64,000 bases of DNA. Origin: an uncultured Bradyrhizobium sp. Lineage in GTDB: Bacteria; Pseudomonadota; Alphaproteobacteria; Rhizobiales; Xanthobacteraceae. The DNA is taken from contig NZ_CAKZHY010000053.1 of assembly GCF_936928535.1 (NCBI RefSeq), forward strand, positions 1-64,000, given 5' to 3'. The position numbers were made by a program, and so were the translations under genes. The notes below the pieces were generated by a model. That model was given only the letters and a program-made list of their open reading frames with translations, had not been told where the DNA came from and did not search any database. Numbering within the stretch: the stretch's first letter is position 1; each line of letters starts with the position of its first letter. This document shows positions 1 to 9,380 of this stretch, piece by piece.

Positions 1-129
1 GCCCTGCCGATCCTGCTCGCCAGCGGCTACAGCGAAGCCGCCGCCGGCGTCCGCGGCGACTTCCCGATCCTGCGCAAGCCGTATGAAATCCACGAGCTGA
101 GCGAGGCGATCTCGAAGCTGCCGCGGTGA
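1..129 (+). CDS. C-terminal end of a receiver-domain protein (partial)
   Basis: The frame is open from the first base and gives 42 residues before a TGA. They match the last part of a CheY-like receiver domain: a beta strand ending in SGYS, then ILRKPYE with the conserved Lys-Pro pair, then a final helix. This arrangement is usual at the C terminus of hybrid sensor kinases, as in the complete kinase at 5079-7556, which ends in the same way (SGYS followed by QKPYS). The N-terminal part lies outside the window, so the full architecture and signal are unknown. Confidence 0.8.
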   Translation, partial: ALPILLASGYSEAAAGVRGDFPILRKPYEIHELSEAISKLPR

Positions 130-177
130 TGGTTTCCGCACCTTGCGAACTTGAGGCACCAAGGCCTCCGCAGCGTC

Positions 178-262
178 ATGGCCAGGCTTGTCCCGGCCAT
201 CCACGGCTAACTGCATAGCTCAAAGAACGTGGATGCCCGGGACAAGCCCGGGCACGACGGAT
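178..262. repeat. Palindromic intergenic repeat, TTGTCCCGG type
   Basis: Arms at 185-205 and 228-248 are inverted copies of 21 bp with one mismatch, separated by 22 bp. Transcription of either strand would give a long hairpin. It lies between the partial receiver gene and the stop of acyP. Elements of this kind, reading 'cagGCTTGTCCCGGCC' and its complement, recur between genes in Bradyrhizobium genomes (background knowledge). It could also terminate transcription from both sides. No coding is supported. Confidence 0.7.
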
Positions 263-281
263 TCTCCTGAGAAGCAGCGCC

Positions 282-581
282 CTACACTGTCGGCAACACC
301 GAGAACGCCTCCCCTGCCCGGCGCAGGTTCAGTTCGTCCACACTCGCCGTCTCGCTGGTCACGCTGTCCACGCGCGATGACGGCGGGCCGTGACGGCACA
401 GCGCAACCATGTCGGCGACATGCTTCGGCGCTCCCGCGAACAACGCTTCGACACTGCCGTCGCGGCGGTTGCGGACCCAGCCTTCAAGACCGCTTGCGGT
501 TGCCTGGTATTCGACCCAGGCCCGATAGCCGACGCCCTGAACGCGCCCGCGGATCATCACCTGGAGGATCGCGCGGCTCAT
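282..581 (-). CDS. acyP: Acylphosphatase
   Basis: This 99-residue protein has the family's usual length. It carries the signature GRVQGVGYR (residues 12-20), whose Arg20 binds the acyl phosphate, and GWVRN with the catalytic Asn38. Acylphosphatases hydrolyse carboxyl-phosphate bonds of small acyl phosphates in the cytoplasm. The start codon overlaps the stop of the upstream PEP-mutase family gene (ATGA), so the two are probably co-transcribed and translationally coupled. The physiological substrate is unknown. Confidence 0.93.
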   Translation of the reverse strand: MSRAILQVMIRGRVQGVGYRAWVEYQATASGLEGWVRNRRDGSVEALFAGAPKHVADMVALCRHGPPSSRVDSVTSETASVDELNLRRAGEAFSVLPTV

Positions 582-1444
582 TTCTTCAGTCCGAGAAAAT
601 CGGCGCTGCGCGTTTTGACTTCAATCTCGCGCGTGACTCGGTTGGTCAGCTCAGCTGGCGGCAACCCCTTCAGCACCTTCGGCGACGTGCCCTCACGCAA
701 CGCCTTCTGCACCTCGTAGACTGCCTGTGTCGCCGCTGCGATCGGGGCGTGGCCCTGAAGCGCGATGCGCACGCGCTGACTGGCAAGATAGTCGATCGCG
801 TTCAATTCGTCAGGTGCGCCGCCGAGCACGATCGGCAGGCGCGTCGCGGCCACTATGGCCTCGAGCTCGGCACGCGACTTGATGCCTGTGAAGAACAGCG
901 CATCGACGCCGGTCGCCTCATACGCCCTGGCGCGGCGGACAGCATCCTCGATCGAGGTGATCGAGACCGCACCGGTGCGGCCCATGATGACGAGCGAGGA
1001 ATCGCCGCGCGCATCGAGCGCCGCCTTCATCTTACCGACACCCTCCTCCAGCGAGATCAGCTGCGCCTTGGCTTCGCCAAAGGCCGCCGGCAACAGCGTG
1101 TCCTCGATGGTGAGGCCCGCGGCGCCCGCGGTCTCCAGCTCCTGCACCGTGCGGCGCACATTGAGCGCATTGCCATAGCCGTGATCGGCATCGACCAGCA
1201 CCGGCAGGCTTGCGGCGCGCGACATCCGCCGCATCTGCTCGGCAAGCTCAGTGAGTGTGATCAGCGTGACATCGGGATCGCCAAGCACGGCAAGCGAAGC
1301 CACCGAGCCGCCGAACATGCCGAGTGGAAAGCCGAGATCCTCGGCAATGCGGATCGAGATCGCGTCATAGACCGAGCCAGGATGGACGCAAGCCTGACAC
1401 GACAGGGTGGATCGCAGTGTCTCGCGGCGGGAACGAAAGGCCAT
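578..1444 (-). CDS. Oxaloacetate decarboxylase-type isocitrate lyase/PEP mutase family protein
   Basis: The 288-residue product belongs to the isocitrate lyase/PEP mutase superfamily (TIM barrel). Metal and substrate motifs are visible: SVYDAIS near residue 24, DADHGYG at 85-91 and the IED strand at 113-115. It lacks the KKCGH motif of true isocitrate lyases. Its length and sequence resemble the proteins annotated as oxaloacetate decarboxylase in Bradyrhizobium, which turn oxaloacetate into pyruvate and CO2 with Mg2+. The ATG at 1444 was chosen because the upstream extension reads through a palindromic repeat and is not protein-like. The gene overlaps acyP by 4 bp. The exact substrate within the superfamily is inferred. 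Confidence 0.85.
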   Translation of the reverse strand: MAFRSRRETLRSTLSCQACVHPGSVYDAISIRIAEDLGFPLGMFGGSVASLAVLGDPDVTLITLTELAEQMRRMSRAASLPVLVDADHGYGNALNVRRTVQELETAGAAGLTIEDTLLPAAFGEAKAQLISLEEGVGKMKAALDARGDSSLVIMGRTGAVSITSIEDAVRRARAYEATGVDALFFTGIKSRAELEAIVAATRLPIVLGGAPDELNAIDYLASQRVRIALQGHAPIAAATQAVYEVQKALREGTSPKVLKGLPPAELTNRVTREIEVKTRSADFLGLKK

Positions 1445-1486
1445 GGTGCTGTCTCTCTCTGCGGACGAAAGTGGCTCCCCCACCTC

Positions 1487-1567
1487 CGTCATTGCGAGCG
1501 CAGCGAAGCAATCCAGACTCTTTTCGCAGGAGACAGTCTGGATTGCTTCGCTGCGCTCGCAATGACG
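1487..1567. repeat. Perfect 33-bp inverted repeat (GTCATTGCGAGCGCAGCGA family)
   Basis: Arms 1487-1519 and 1535-1567 are exact inverted complements of 33 bp around a 15-bp loop. The element sits between the divergently placed PEP-mutase family gene start and the carboxylase gene end. A second, degraded member with the same first 18 bases lies at 35701-35771. These elements are spread through Bradyrhizobium genomes (background knowledge). When translated they give the spurious peptide CERSEAIQ, which extends false reading frames here. Confidence 0.9.
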
Positions 1568-1604
1568 GTGGGTGCGGGCAAACTGGCCCGCCCCACCTGC
1601 ACGC

Positions 1605-3620
1605 TTACGCAAACTCCAGGATCAGCGCGTCCACCGCGAGCGTCGCGCCGGCGCTGGCGTGGATCTTCTTCACGGTGCCGTCCTGCTCGGCGCGCAGCAC
1701 GTTCTGCATTTTCATGGCTTCGACCACGGCCAGCGTCTCGCCGGCCTTGACCTCCTGCCCTTCGGTCACCGCGATCGAGACGATGAGGCCCGGCATCGGG
1801 CAGAGCAGCTTCTTGCCAGTGTCGGAAGCGGTCGTCACCGGCATCAGCCGGGCGGAAGCAGCCTCAGCTTCGGTCCAGACATAGACCGGCACCTCGACGC
1901 CCTGATGCGCGAGGCGGATACCGTTGGCGATCGGGCGCGCCTGCACCGCAACGAAGTGGCCGTCGATGGCGCCCTGCCAGACCGGCTCACCCGGCTTCCA
2001 CGACGACTGCAACAGATGCGCCTTGCCGGCCTTGCCGTCGGCATCGACGAAGCGGATCGCGATCGCATCGCCCTCGCGGGCAATCTCGAGCGGGATCTCC
2101 TGGCGGTCGAGCCAGACTGCGCGGCGGCGTTCGCGCTGCACGACGCGTCCGCCCATCTGGCCGGAGATCTGCCGCTTGCGCTCACCCAGCACGTGGTCGA
2201 TGGCGGCGCCGACCGCGGCGATGCGACGCGCAACCTCGCCCTCGGGCACGCGCACGGAAAAGCCCTTGGGGAATTCTTCCGCGATGAAGCCGGTCGACAG
2301 ATTGCCTTCGCGCCAGCGCGGATGATGCATCAGCGCGGACAGGAACGGGATGTTGTGCCTGATACCGTCGACGTAGAACGAATCCAGCGCGGTCGCCTGC
2401 GCCTCGATCGCGGCCGCGCGCGACGGCGCATGGGTGACGAGCTTTGCGATCATCGGATCGTAATGGATCGAGATCTCGCCGCCTTCCTGCACGCCGGTGT
2501 CGTTGCGCACCGTGATGCCGTCCTTGCTCAATTCCGCCGGCGGACGGTACTTCACTAGGCGACCGATCGAGGGCAGGAAGTTGCGGAACGGGTCTTCGGC
2601 GTAGAGGCGCGATTCCACTGCCCACCCCGTCAGGGTGACGTCCTTCTGCGCAATAGCGAGCTTTTCGCCGGCGGCGACCCGGATCATCTGCTCGACGAGG
2701 TCGACGCCGGTGACGAGCTCGGTGACGGGATGCTCGACCTGAAGGCGCGTGTTCATCTCCAGGAAGTAGAAGCTCTTGTCTTGCCCGGCGACGAATTCGA
2801 CCGTGCCGGCGGAATCATAGTTCACGGCCTTCGCCAGTGCGACCGCCTGCTCGCCCATCTTGCGGCGCGTGGCCTCGTCGAGCAACGGCGACGGCGCCTC
2901 CTCGATGACCTTCTGGTTGCGGCGCTGGATCGAGCATTCGCGCTCGCCGAGATAAATGACGTTGCCGTGCTTGTCGCCCAGCACCTGGATCTCGATGTGG
3001 CGGGGATCGACGATGAACTTTTCGACGAAGACGCGGTCGTCGCCGAACGAGGCCTTGGCCTCGGCCTTGGCGAGGTTGAAGCCTTCGGCGACCTCGGCCT
3101 TGGAATGCGCGATGCGCATGCCCTTGCCGCCACCGCCGGCGGAGGCCTTGATCATCACGGGATAGCCGATCTCATCGGCAATCCGGACCGCGTGCTTGTC
3201 GTCCTCGATGACTCCGAGATGGCCCGGCACGGTCGAGACCTTGGCTTTGGCGGCCGCTTTCTTGGATTCGATCTTGTCGCCCATTGCGGCGATCGCGCCG
3301 GGGTTCGGGCCGATGAAGACGATGCCGGCCGCTTCCAGCGCCCGCGGAAACGCCTCGCGCTCGGACAAAAAGCCGTAGCCGGGATGCACGGCCTCGGCGC
3401 CGGTCTTTTTGCATGCCTCGACGATCTTCTCGATCACCAGGTAGCTCTCGGCCGCGGCCGGCGGACCGATCAGGACGGCCTCGTCCGCCATCTCGACATG
3501 GAGGGCGTCGCGGTCGGCCTCGGAATAGACGGCAACCGTCCGAATTCCCATCTTGCGGGCGGTCTTGATGACCCTGCAGGCGATTTCGCCGCGGTTGGCA
3601 ATCAGGATGCGTTTGAACAT
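1605..3620 (-). CDS. pccA: Acetyl/propionyl-CoA carboxylase, biotin-carrying alpha subunit
   Basis: The 671-residue protein has an N-terminal biotin carboxylase module starting ILIANRGEIACR, the glycine-rich ATP-grasp loop SAGGGGKGM, and the catalytic stretch EMNTRLQVEHPVTE. A central linker follows, then a C-terminal biotinyl domain with EAMKM (biotin Lys near residue 637). This layout is that of alpha subunits of propionyl-CoA or 3-methylcrotonyl-CoA carboxylases, which carboxylate biotin with ATP and bicarbonate. The length and MFKRILIANRGE start favour PccA. The beta (carboxyltransferase) subunit is not in this window. The ATG at 3620 begins the conserved domain; the upstream extension is not conserved-looking. 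Confidence 0.93.
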   Translation of the reverse strand: MFKRILIANRGEIACRVIKTARKMGIRTVAVYSEADRDALHVEMADEAVLIGPPAAAESYLVIEKIVEACKKTGAEAVHPGYGFLSEREAFPRALEAAGIVFIGPNPGAIAAMGDKIESKKAAAKAKVSTVPGHLGVIEDDKHAVRIADEIGYPVMIKASAGGGGKGMRIAHSKAEVAEGFNLAKAEAKASFGDDRVFVEKFIVDPRHIEIQVLGDKHGNVIYLGERECSIQRRNQKVIEEAPSPLLDEATRRKMGEQAVALAKAVNYDSAGTVEFVAGQDKSFYFLEMNTRLQVEHPVTELVTGVDLVEQMIRVAAGEKLAIAQKDVTLTGWAVESRLYAEDPFRNFLPSIGRLVKYRPPAELSKDGITVRNDTGVQEGGEISIHYDPMIAKLVTHAPSRAAAIEAQATALDSFYVDGIRHNIPFLSALMHHPRWREGNLSTGFIAEEFPKGFSVRVPEGEVARRIAAVGAAIDHVLGERKRQISGQMGGRVVQRERRRAVWLDRQEIPLEIAREGDAIAIRFVDADGKAGKAHLLQSSWKPGEPVWQGAIDGHFVAVQARPIANGIRLAHQGVEVPVYVWTEAEAASARLMPVTTASDTGKKLLCPMPGLIVSIAVTEGQEVKAGETLAVVEAMKMQNVLRAEQDGTVKKIHASAGATLAVDALILEFA

Positions 3621-3794
3621 TGTTTGTCTTGAGTTTCGTCCCTTGGGCGGGACCCTACCCCACGCCTTGGCGGGCCAGTGGGACGGGGCCGTATCCTGTC
3701 GTGGTACAGCAAAATGGGCCGGAGGCAACGGGCAAAATCCGGCCCGCTCTGGCGTACCAGCGCAAGACCGGTCCCGGCCTGAGGCCCGGACGCC

Positions 3795-4865
3795 TTATTG
3801 CTTTGCGGCTTTGGCCACGCCGCGGACCAGGCTGTGGATGAAGCCGAGTTTCGTCACCACGGCCCGCGACAGGATGAAGGGATAGAGGTCGTGCAGGCCC
3901 ATGGCGCGGTTGACGCTGTTCATGGCGAAGGTGAAGGGCAGCCATGCGTCGACGATCGCCTGAATGTCCCGCGCCTCGTAAGGGTTGAAGCGGATCCGCG
4001 TCGACAGCTCCCCGTCGCGGTCGACCTTCGGGCGCACCTCCAAGCCGAACTCGCCGGCCATCTCCAGCGTATCGACGATGTGGAGGTAGTGCGCCCAGGT
4101 CTCGGCGAAATCTTCCCAAGGGTGCATCGTCGCATAGGCCGAGACGTAGTTCTGCTGCCAATCCGGCGGCGCCCCTTCTGCATAGTGCCGTTGCAGGGCC
4201 TCGCCGTAGTCGACGAAATCGTCGCCGAATGCGGCGCGGAATTCCTCCAGCCTGCCGCCGTCGCGCACCAGCACATCCCAGAAATAGTGCCCGACTTCGT
4301 GGCGGAAATGCCCGAGCAGCGTACGGTAGGGCTCGCCCATCTCCAGCCTGCGCCGCTCGCGCTCGATGGTATCGGTCTCGGTCAGCGCGATCGTAATCAG
4401 ACCGTTGTCATGGCCGGTCATGATCCTTTGCCCGGTGTTGGGATCATCGGCGAGGAAGTTGAAGATCAGGCCATGCTCGGGATTGTCCTGCCGGGTTTGC
4501 AGCGGCAACCTCCAGCGGATCAGTGAATAGAACAGCCGGTGCTTCGCCACCTCCAGCTCGCGCCAGCCGGAGAGCTGCGCCGGGTCCGAGAGATCAGGCA
4601 CGATGCCGTTGTGGCGACAGGCGCGGCAATAGCCGGTGGTATCGCTTGGTTCGGTCAGCCAGTTGCAGGCGTCATACTCGGCATTGCGGCAGAGCATCCG
4701 GCGTTCGCCCTCGCCGGCAAGCGTCTTCCAACCCTCTCCGTCAGGCTCGATCGCCGACATCGTCTCCTTTTCCGGCAGGAAGGCGACCCGGTGGCCGCAG
4801 CGTTCACAGGCGCGGTTCTCGAAATAGAGAACGTTGCCGCAGGCCTGGCAAACAAAGAGCTTCAA
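3795..4865 (-). CDS. Zinc-ribbon protein with HExxH putative metallopeptidase domain
   Basis: The 356-residue product starts with a zinc ribbon (CQACG near residue 6 and CERCG near 20) and has further paired cysteines around residues 60-85. A catalytic-type HEVGH motif lies at residues 189-193. This is the architecture of the conserved 'zinc-binding metallopeptidase' family of unknown substrate. No ATG fits. A TTG at 4865 is preceded by AAGAGG at good spacing and lies just before the first zinc knuckle, so it is the preferred start. No signal peptide is seen, so the protein is probably cytoplasmic. Peptidase activity is inferred from the motif only. Confidence 0.8.
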   Translation of the reverse strand: MKLFVCQACGNVLYFENRACERCGHRVAFLPEKETMSAIEPDGEGWKTLAGEGERRMLCRNAEYDACNWLTEPSDTTGYCRACRHNGIVPDLSDPAQLSGWRELEVAKHRLFYSLIRWRLPLQTRQDNPEHGLIFNFLADDPNTGQRIMTGHDNGLITIALTETDTIERERRRLEMGEPYRTLLGHFRHEVGHYFWDVLVRDGGRLEEFRAAFGDDFVDYGEALQRHYAEGAPPDWQQNYVSAYATMHPWEDFAETWAHYLHIVDTLEMAGEFGLEVRPKVDRDGELSTRIRFNPYEARDIQAIVDAWLPFTFAMNSVNRAMGLHDLYPFILSRAVVTKLGFIHSLVRGVAKAAKQ

Positions 4866-5078
4866 GATTGAGCCTCTTGGGAAAGGGTGTCTTAGAGATA
4901 TCAATTGTGGCGCCACGCAGATACGCGCACTGAGGCCCATCGTTCCAACTTCAGGAACAAATAGCCAGACCCCGCGTTCGCTCATACCCGCCAAACGCCG
5001 TTCGGTGGGCGCTTCCTGATCTATTCCCTTTTGAGCAATGGCTATCGCGCTTTGTCTGTGTGAATATCCGACCGGCAC

Positions 5079-7556
5079 GTGCGCTCCCGCATCACAACGG
5101 CCGACGCCTTGAACGATCCTTTGCCCGAGACCATCGCCGCCGAACGGCTGCGCCAGCACCTCGAAGAGATCGCGCGCGAGCGCGACAATGCCTATCATGC
5201 GCTCCAGGAGCGCGAGGCGGAGCTGGCGCGGATCCAGCGCATCGGCAAGGTCGGCGGCCTTGAGGTCGACTTCCGCGAAGGTTTCAAGAACCGCCGCTCG
5301 CCCGAATATCTGATGATCCACGGGCTGCCGCCCGAGGCCGCCGACGAGACGCATGAGGATTGGGTCAGCCGCATCCACCCCGACGACCGCGGCGCCACCG
5401 TCAAGCATTTCCTCGATGCACTGGCTGCGACCGGCGAGGACTACACCGCCGAATATCGCATCATCCGTCCCAGCGACGGCCAGACGCGCTGGATCCGTGT
5501 CGTCGCCAAGATCGAGCGCGACCGCGACGGCCGCGCCATCCGCCTCGTCGGCGCCCATATCGACATCACCGACCAGGCGCTCGCACGCGAGACGCTGCGG
5601 GAGAGCGAGGAGCGATTTCGGCTGATTGCCGACAGCGCGCCGGTGCCGATCTGGGTGACGAAGCTCGACCGCACGCGCTCTTTCGCCAACCAAGCCTATG
5701 TCGATTTCGTCGGCCTGCCCTACGAGCAGGCCATCGCCTTCGACTGGCGCAAGGTGCTGCATCCCGACGACCTGCCGCATGTGTTGCAGCAATCGGTCCA
5801 GGGCGAAGCCTCGCTCAAGCCGTTCGTGCTGGAGGCGCGCTACAAGGATGCTTCAGGCGAATGGCGCTGGCTGCGCTCGGAATCGCAGCCGCGCTGGGAC
5901 CCGACCGGCAAGCATATCGGCTTCATCGGCGTCGCCCACGACATCACCGTCGCAAAGCAGGCCGAGATCGAGCTGCGCAAGCTCAACGAGACGCTGGAAG
6001 AGCGCATCGCCCAGCGCACCGCCGAGCTCGAATCCAATGAATCCCGGCTGCGCGCCATCCTGGCGACCAGCAACCAATACCAGGGCCTGGTCAACCTGAA
6101 GGGCGAGCTGCTCTACGCCAACAACACGGCGCTCGACGGCATCAAGGCGCGCAGTGAGGATGTGATCGGCAAGCCGTTCTGGGAAACGCCCTGGTTCACC
6201 GGAACCCACGGCATGAGCGCCGCGGTGCGCGAGGCCTTCGACACCGTGCTGAAGGGCGAAGCTGTCAGGATGGAGATGCGGCTGCGGCTTCCGATCGGCG
6301 AGCGCGATTTCGAGTTCGGCATGCGCCCGGTGCTCGACCGCCACGGCAACATCACCGGCGCGGTGCCCGAGGCCGTCGACATCACCGAGCGCCGACGCGG
6401 CGAGGAAGCGCTGCGGCAATCGCAGAAGATGGAGGCGATCGGCCAGCTCACCGGCGGCGTCGCGCACGATTTCAACAACCTCCTCACCATCATCCGCTCG
6501 GCGACAGACTTCCTGCGCCGGCGCGAGTTGCCGGAGGAGCGTCGCCGCCGCTATGTCGACGCCATCTCGGACACCGTCGAGCGCGCCTCGAAACTGACCG
6601 CGCAACTGCTGGCGTTCGCGCGAAGGCAGCCGCTGAAGCCGCAGATCTTCAATGTCGGCAGCCAGGTCGAGGGCGTGGCGCAGTTGGTCCGGCCGCTGGT
6701 CGGCGGCCGCATCGAGATCGTCGTCGCTATCGACGATGCCGATTGTTTCACCGTGGCGGACATCGCGCAGTTCGAAACCGCGCTAATCAATCTCGCCATC
6801 AATGCCCGCGATGCCATGGACAATGAAGGCCGGCTCACCATTTCCGTGCGCAAGGTCCAGGGCATTCCGAACCTGCGTGCGCAGTCCGCGCGCGGCGGCG
6901 ACTATGTCGCAATCTCCGTCGCGGACACCGGCAGCGGCATCGCGGCCGAGAACATCGACGCCATTTTTGAACCCTTCTTCACCACCAAGGAGGTTGGCAA
7001 GGGCACCGGCCTCGGCCTCAGCCAGGCCTTTGGGTTTGCGAAACAGTCCGAGGGCGACATCGCCGTGACCAGTGCACCAGGCCAGGGCGCGACCTTCACG
7101 ATCTATCTGCCGCAGGCGCAGAGCCCAAGCGCCGAGAAGGAAGCGGCCTCGCTGACCAGCGAGGGCGCCACCACCGGGCGCGGCTATCGCGTGCTCGTGG
7201 TCGAGGACAATGACGATGTCGGCCAGTTCTCGACGGAGCTGCTGGAAGACCTCGGCTACGTCACCCGCCGCGTCGCCAACGCCAATGCCGCGCTCGCCAT
7301 TCTCGGCGAGAACGAGTTCGCGGTCGATCTGGTGTTCTCCGACGTCATCATGCCCGGCATGAATGGCGTCGAGCTCGCCGGTATCATCCGCGAACGCTAT
7401 CCGGGCCTACCGGTCGTGCTCACCTCCGGCTACAGCAACGTGCTCGCCGAGAACGCCCATCGCGGCTTTGAATTGATCCAGAAGCCGTATTCCGTGGAGT
7501 CGCTTTCGCGCATCCTGCGCAAGGCGATCACGGAGAAGCTGTCGGTGGCTCGCTAA
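5079..7556 (+). CDS. PAS-domain hybrid sensor histidine kinase
   Basis: The 825-residue protein has a short coiled-coil start, three PAS regions (about residues 55-165, 175-290 and 320-435), a HisKA helix with the phosphorylatable His near 463 (GGVAHDFNN), and an HATPase domain with N, DTGSG and GTGLGL boxes. A C-terminal receiver domain has its phospho-acceptor Asp near 754 (FSDVIMPG). No transmembrane segment is seen, so it is a soluble sensor. The start is a GTG with a weak ribosome site; the true start could be slightly downstream. The signal is unknown. The last receiver strand resembles the partial protein at 1-129. Confidence 0.92.
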   Translation: MRSRITTADALNDPLPETIAAERLRQHLEEIARERDNAYHALQEREAELARIQRIGKVGGLEVDFREGFKNRRSPEYLMIHGLPPEAADETHEDWVSRIHPDDRGATVKHFLDALAATGEDYTAEYRIIRPSDGQTRWIRVVAKIERDRDGRAIRLVGAHIDITDQALARETLRESEERFRLIADSAPVPIWVTKLDRTRSFANQAYVDFVGLPYEQAIAFDWRKVLHPDDLPHVLQQSVQGEASLKPFVLEARYKDASGEWRWLRSESQPRWDPTGKHIGFIGVAHDITVAKQAEIELRKLNETLEERIAQRTAELESNESRLRAILATSNQYQGLVNLKGELLYANNTALDGIKARSEDVIGKPFWETPWFTGTHGMSAAVREAFDTVLKGEAVRMEMRLRLPIGERDFEFGMRPVLDRHGNITGAVPEAVDITERRRGEEALRQSQKMEAIGQLTGGVAHDFNNLLTIIRSATDFLRRRELPEERRRRYVDAISDTVERASKLTAQLLAFARRQPLKPQIFNVGSQVEGVAQLVRPLVGGRIEIVVAIDDADCFTVADIAQFETALINLAINARDAMDNEGRLTISVRKVQGIPNLRAQSARGGDYVAISVADTGSGIAAENIDAIFEPFFTTKEVGKGTGLGLSQAFGFAKQSEGDIAVTSAPGQGATFTIYLPQAQSPSAEKEAASLTSEGATTGRGYRVLVVEDNDDVGQFSTELLEDLGYVTRRVANANAALAILGENEFAVDLVFSDVIMPGMNGVELAGIIRERYPGLPVVLTSGYSNVLAENAHRGFELIQKPYSVESLSRILRKAITEKLSVAR

Positions 7557-7567
7557 GGAATACCCCG

Positions 7568-8008
7568 ATGAAACCCGCCCTCTTCTCCGCCTGGCAAACC
7601 TGGGCGCTGCTCTCCGCCTGCTTCGCCGCGCTCACCGCAATCTTCGCCAAGGTCGGCGTCGAGAACATCAATCCTGATCTCGCGACCTTCATCCGCACCA
7701 TCGTGGTGCTGCTCGCCTTCTCGGTGCTGCTGTTCTTCACCGGCCAGTTCACGGTGCCGTCGGCGGTCTCGTCCAAGACATGGCTGTTCCTGGTGTTATC
7801 GGGGCTCGCGACCGGGGCGTCATGGCTTTGTTACTTCCGCGCCCTGAAGCTCGGGCCGGCGACGCTGGTGGCGCCAATCGACAAGCTCAGCGTCGTCCTG
7901 GTGGCTCTGTTCGCATTCGCGTTTCTCGGCGAGCGACCGTCCGCGCAGGGCTGGATCGGCATCACCATGATCGGCGCCGGCGCTGTTCTCCTAGCCGTGA
8001 AGTTCTAG
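7568..8008 (+). CDS. EamA/DMT family transporter, half-size
   Basis: This 146-residue membrane protein has about five hydrophobic helices and the C-terminal LGERPSAQGWIG motif of one EamA repeat. Most EamA transporters have two such repeats (about 290-310 residues, as at 44456 and 54854). This one has a single repeat and presumably works as a dimer. It starts 11 bp after the histidine kinase stop, so it may be transcribed with it. The substrate is unknown; EamA proteins generally export metabolites. Confidence 0.83.
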   Translation: MKPALFSAWQTWALLSACFAALTAIFAKVGVENINPDLATFIRTIVVLLAFSVLLFFTGQFTVPSAVSSKTWLFLVLSGLATGASWLCYFRALKLGPATLVAPIDKLSVVLVALFAFAFLGERPSAQGWIGITMIGAGAVLLAVKF

Positions 8009-8077
8009 GCCGGGAACAAAGGTCATGAGAGATCGGTTTCTGCCGGGGCGCTTTCCTTGCCCTCGATCGAGACACCG

Positions 8078-9355
8078 ATGTCGAACGAAAACCCCGATCA
8101 GGCAAGGCTGGCGGGCCGCGCGCTGGACGCCGCCAATTTCTTCCTCGCCGACGTCCGCGACGGGCTCGGCCCCTATCTCGCGGTCTATCTCCTCACCGAG
8201 CAGCATTGGGACGAGGCGCGGATCGGTCTCGTGATGTCGATCGCCACCATCGCCGGCATCGTGGCGCAGACACCGGCCGGCGCGCTCGTCGATGCTATCA
8301 GGGCAAAGCGGACGGTGATGATGGTCGCCGCCCTGATGGTGACGCTGGCGTCACTGTCGCTGCCCCTGTTCCCCGCATTCCTGCCGGTCGCGATCTCGCA
8401 AGGCATCGCTCAGGCCGCCGCCGCGATCTTTCCGCCCGCGATCGCGGCCGTCTCGCTCGGCATTTTCGGCCATGCCGCCTTCACCCGTCGAATTGGTCGC
8501 AACGAGACTTTCAATCACGCCGGCAACGCCGTCGCCGCCGGGCTTGCCGGTATCTCCGCCTACTGGTTCGGGCCGACCGTGGTGTTTTATCTTCTTGCCG
8601 CCATGGCGGTTGCGAGCCTCGTCAGCATTGTCGCAATCCCCGAACGGGCCATCGACCACGACCTTGCACGCGGGCTGGACGACACAAATACATCCCCTGA
8701 ACAGCCCTCAGGTCTGACCGTGCTTCTGACCTGCCGCCCCCTGCTCGTCTTCGCCATCTGCGTCTTGCTCTTCCACCTCTCGAACGCGGCGATGCTGCCG
8801 CTGGTCGGACAGAAGCTTGCGCTGCAGGACAAGAACATGGGGACCAGCCTGATGTCGGCCTGCATCGTCGCGGCCCAATTGGTGATGGTGCCCTTCGCGA
8901 TGCTGGTCGGCGCCAAAGCCGACCGCTGGGGCCACAAGCGCTTCTTCCTCGGCGCGCTTTTGATCCTGCCCATCCGGGGCGCGCTCTACACGCTCTCGGA
9001 CGATCCGTTCTGGCTGGTCGGTGTGCAACTGCTCGACGGTGTCGGCGCCGGCATTTTTGGTGCGATCTTCCCTGTGATCGTCGCCGATCTCATGCGCAAC
9101 ACCGGCCGCTTCAATGTTGCGCAGGGCGCCGTGATCACCGCCCAAAGCATTGGCGCGGCGCTATCCACCACGCTCGCCGGCTTCGTGGTGGTCAGCGCCG
9201 GCTATAGCGCAGCCTTCATCACCCTCGGCGCAACCGCTGCGATCGGCGCCATCATCTGCCTCATCGCCCTTCCCGAAACGCGGCAAATCGGAGATGGCGG
9301 TCCGCGCCGAGAGGGGAAGACAGCGGCGCCGGCTTCCGCTATCGCTGCCGAATGA
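8078..9355 (+). CDS. MFS transporter
   Basis: The 425-residue protein has about twelve hydrophobic helices. An MFS loop between helices 2 and 3 contains DAIRAKR, and the central loop is hydrophilic (around residue 210). It resembles the multidrug/unknown-substrate MFS group rather than sugar porters. ATG 8078 was chosen over the upstream TTG at 8057 because a GAG-type ribosome site precedes it and the family normally begins near SNENPDQARLAGRAL. It lies on the same strand between the half-size EamA gene and the ArsB-like gene with short gaps, suggesting a loose export cluster. The substrate is unknown. Confidence 0.85.
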   Translation: MSNENPDQARLAGRALDAANFFLADVRDGLGPYLAVYLLTEQHWDEARIGLVMSIATIAGIVAQTPAGALVDAIRAKRTVMMVAALMVTLASLSLPLFPAFLPVAISQGIAQAAAAIFPPAIAAVSLGIFGHAAFTRRIGRNETFNHAGNAVAAGLAGISAYWFGPTVVFYLLAAMAVASLVSIVAIPERAIDHDLARGLDDTNTSPEQPSGLTVLLTCRPLLVFAICVLLFHLSNAAMLPLVGQKLALQDKNMGTSLMSACIVAAQLVMVPFAMLVGAKADRWGHKRFFLGALLILPIRGALYTLSDDPFWLVGVQLLDGVGAGIFGAIFPVIVADLMRNTGRFNVAQGAVITAQSIGAALSTTLAGFVVVSAGYSAAFITLGATAAIGAIICLIALPETRQIGDGGPRREGKTAAPASAIAAE

Positions 9356-9380
9356 AAACATTCCACGACAAGGATTGAAC

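Noticed and set aside
1445..1612. N-terminal extension of the PEP-mutase family protein
   Set aside because: It translates a palindromic repeat; ATG 1444 gives the family's normal 288-residue length.
188..1750. Long plus-strand frame of 520 codons over acyP and the PEP-mutase family gene
   Set aside because: It is antisense to two well-supported genes, is rich in Arg and His as shadow frames are in GC-rich DNA, and includes the repeat-derived CERSEAIQ peptide.
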